Below are positions 10,644 through 11,383 of a stretch of 11,383 nucleotides of DNA, piece by piece. The number at the start of each line of letters is the position of its first letter. Position 1 is the first letter of the stretch. Made by a program: the position numbers and the translations under genes. The stretch covers positions 1 through 11,383 of the forward strand of contig NZER01000081.1 of NCBI GenBank assembly GCA_002690445.1, in the 5' to 3' direction. The notes under the pieces are model-generated. The model was given only the letters and a program-made list of their open reading frames with translations, was not told the DNA's origin and ran no database searches. This stretch comes from Candidatus Pacearchaeota archaeon (GTDB lineage: Archaea > Nanoarchaeota > Nanoarchaeia > Pacearchaeales > GW2011-AR1).

Positions 10644-11383
10644 TAATTTAAATTGATTGAACGAATCATCGTTCTATTTATCGACTGTAAATCAACTGGC
10701 TCTTCATCTTGAGCGAATTCACATCGCTCTCTAGCCCATGCTCTTGAGGCTTCAATATCCTCTTTGCGCAACTGAGCCAGTGGAACAATCTTGGATGCCG
10801 ATTCAATAAGATGAGCAAGAGTGATTCTTTCTGCATCTTCATTAAAGGCTTTGAACATTGCGGAGTGAACAACACGTTCAATCTCTGCACCTGAGAATCC
10901 AGTAGTTAGTGCTACTACTTCTCCAAGTCCTTTATCAATATCATCGGATGCCTGATTGTTCTTAGATAGTTGGATTCGTAGAATCTCAAACCTATCGTTA
11001 GTAGTAGGCAAGTCTATCCAGAACAATGCATCAAATCGACGCAACAGTGCTGGCGGTAGACTAAGGGCTTCATTAGCCGTAGCTATAACATAGATGAGTT
11101 TGTCTTTAGGACGTTCTTCCATCCATGTGAGCAGTTGACCAAATACCCTCTTGGTTACGCCTGAGTCCATATTACCGCTTGAATCAGCACCAGCCATGCC
11201 TTTCTCGATTTCATCAATCCAGACCGTAGCTGGAGCAAGACTTTCAATCTGAGCAAGAATCATACGCATCCGCTCTTCTGATTGGCCTACTAAGGAGCCG
11301 AATACCTTACCCAAGTCAAATCTAATCAGAGGCAAGCCCCATTCACGAGATAGACATTTTGCTGATAAGGATTTTCCAGTCCC
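10643..11383 (-). CDS. Ycf46-type AAA+ ATPase, 5' end outside window
   Basis: The frame stays open to the right edge (246 codons and a stop), so the N-terminal part is missing. The first visible residues, GTGKSLSAKCLS, are the Walker A loop. Walker B is TVWIDEIEKG (about 53-62), sensor 1 IYVIATANE (about 97-105), a candidate arginine finger is in LLRRFD (113-118), and GFSGAEIERVV marks the sensor 2 helix. The WIDEIEKG, VFGQLLTWMEE and ATANE forms are those of the Ycf46 branch of classical AAA ATPases. It should use ATP hydrolysis in a hexameric ring to remodel a partner; the substrate is unknown. The protein ends in MIRSINLN, which aligns with VRAILLD of its two downstream neighbours. An N-terminal degenerate AAA half, usual in Ycf46, cannot be checked. 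Confidence 0.9.
   Translation of the reverse strand, partial: GTGKSLSAKCLSREWGLPLIRFDLGKVFGSLVGQSEERMRMILAQIESLAPATVWIDEIEKGMAGADSSGNMDSGVTKRVFGQLLTWMEERPKDKLIYVIATANEALSLPPALLRRFDALFWIDLPTTNDRFEILRIQLSKNNQASDDIDKGLGEVVALTTGFSGAEIERVVHSAMFKAFNEDAERITLAHLIESASKIVPLAQLRKEDIEASRAWARERCEFAQDEEPVDLQSINRTMIRSINLN

Noticed and set aside
10678..10890. 70-codon minus-strand frame within the ATPase gene
   Set aside because: It overlaps the conserved AAA+ region in a shifted frame with no ribosome binding site.
1..11383. tRNA genes, CRISPR array, insertion sequences or attachment sites
   Set aside because: No cloverleaf, spaced repeats, transposase or integrase motifs were found by reading; a tRNA scan could not be run.

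Overview
The window looks like part of a tailed-phage genome (or a prophage or phage-like plasmid) of a low-GC Gram-positive host, probably of the class Bacilli. The grounds are AT-rich DNA, genes packed end to end with 1-14 base overlaps (about 30 at the ends of the methyltransferase and the 29-residue gene), all on the minus strand, many short orphan products, a phage-type orphan cytosine methyltransferase, strong Shine-Dalgarno sites (mostly AAAGGTGA or GAGGTGA) and SigA-type promoters (TTGACT, 17-18 bases, TATAAT-like). No structural, packaging or replication gene is visible, so the host and the virus type are inferred. Transcription runs from high to low coordinates, and genes are described in that order.

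Region A (11383 to about 8860) is the most interesting. It encodes a Ycf46-type AAA+ ATPase (cut by the window edge just upstream of Walker A), a DUF3150-like protein, a SWIM zinc-finger protein, a small protein resembling DUF1257/Ycf35 and one resembling DUF2997. Two near-consensus promoters, before the DUF3150 gene and before the DUF1257-like gene, have their -35 boxes inside matching 18-bp dyads whose arms differ by a compensatory change. The ATPase, DUF3150 and SWIM proteins end in related heptapeptides (IRSINLN, VRAILLD, VRAILLD). I read this as one AAA+-driven machine with a shared C-terminal docking peptide and a shared operator.

Region B (8856 to 5846) is a tightly coupled run of small genes: two paralogues with N-terminal cysteines and a common WxxWF tail, a Cys-rich protein, a 29-residue membrane peptide, a 50-residue helical protein, a two-AT-hook protein, a conserved NLHK/KNVHAF phage protein, a DPDGF protein and an HTH/double-zinc-knuckle protein.

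Region C (5805 to 3465), behind its own promoter, has the C5 methyltransferase, a zinc-knuckle protein, a DUF2493 (SLOG) protein and two hypotheticals. Region D (3434 to 1804), behind a promoter whose predicted transcript would be leaderless, has a second zinc-knuckle protein, a Cys-cluster protein, a second HTH/zinc-knuckle protein and two hypotheticals. Region E (1706 to 1), behind a fifth promoter, has a 448-residue C2H2/coiled-coil protein, a small Cys/His protein and the start of a CxxCxGxG protein.

No tRNA, CRISPR array, insertion sequence or convincing intrinsic terminator was seen, and no stretch over 300 bases lacks a gene. Many start codons here are set at the ATG 5-9 bases after the Shine-Dalgarno site; the longest open frames often begin at a GTG that is itself part of that site.
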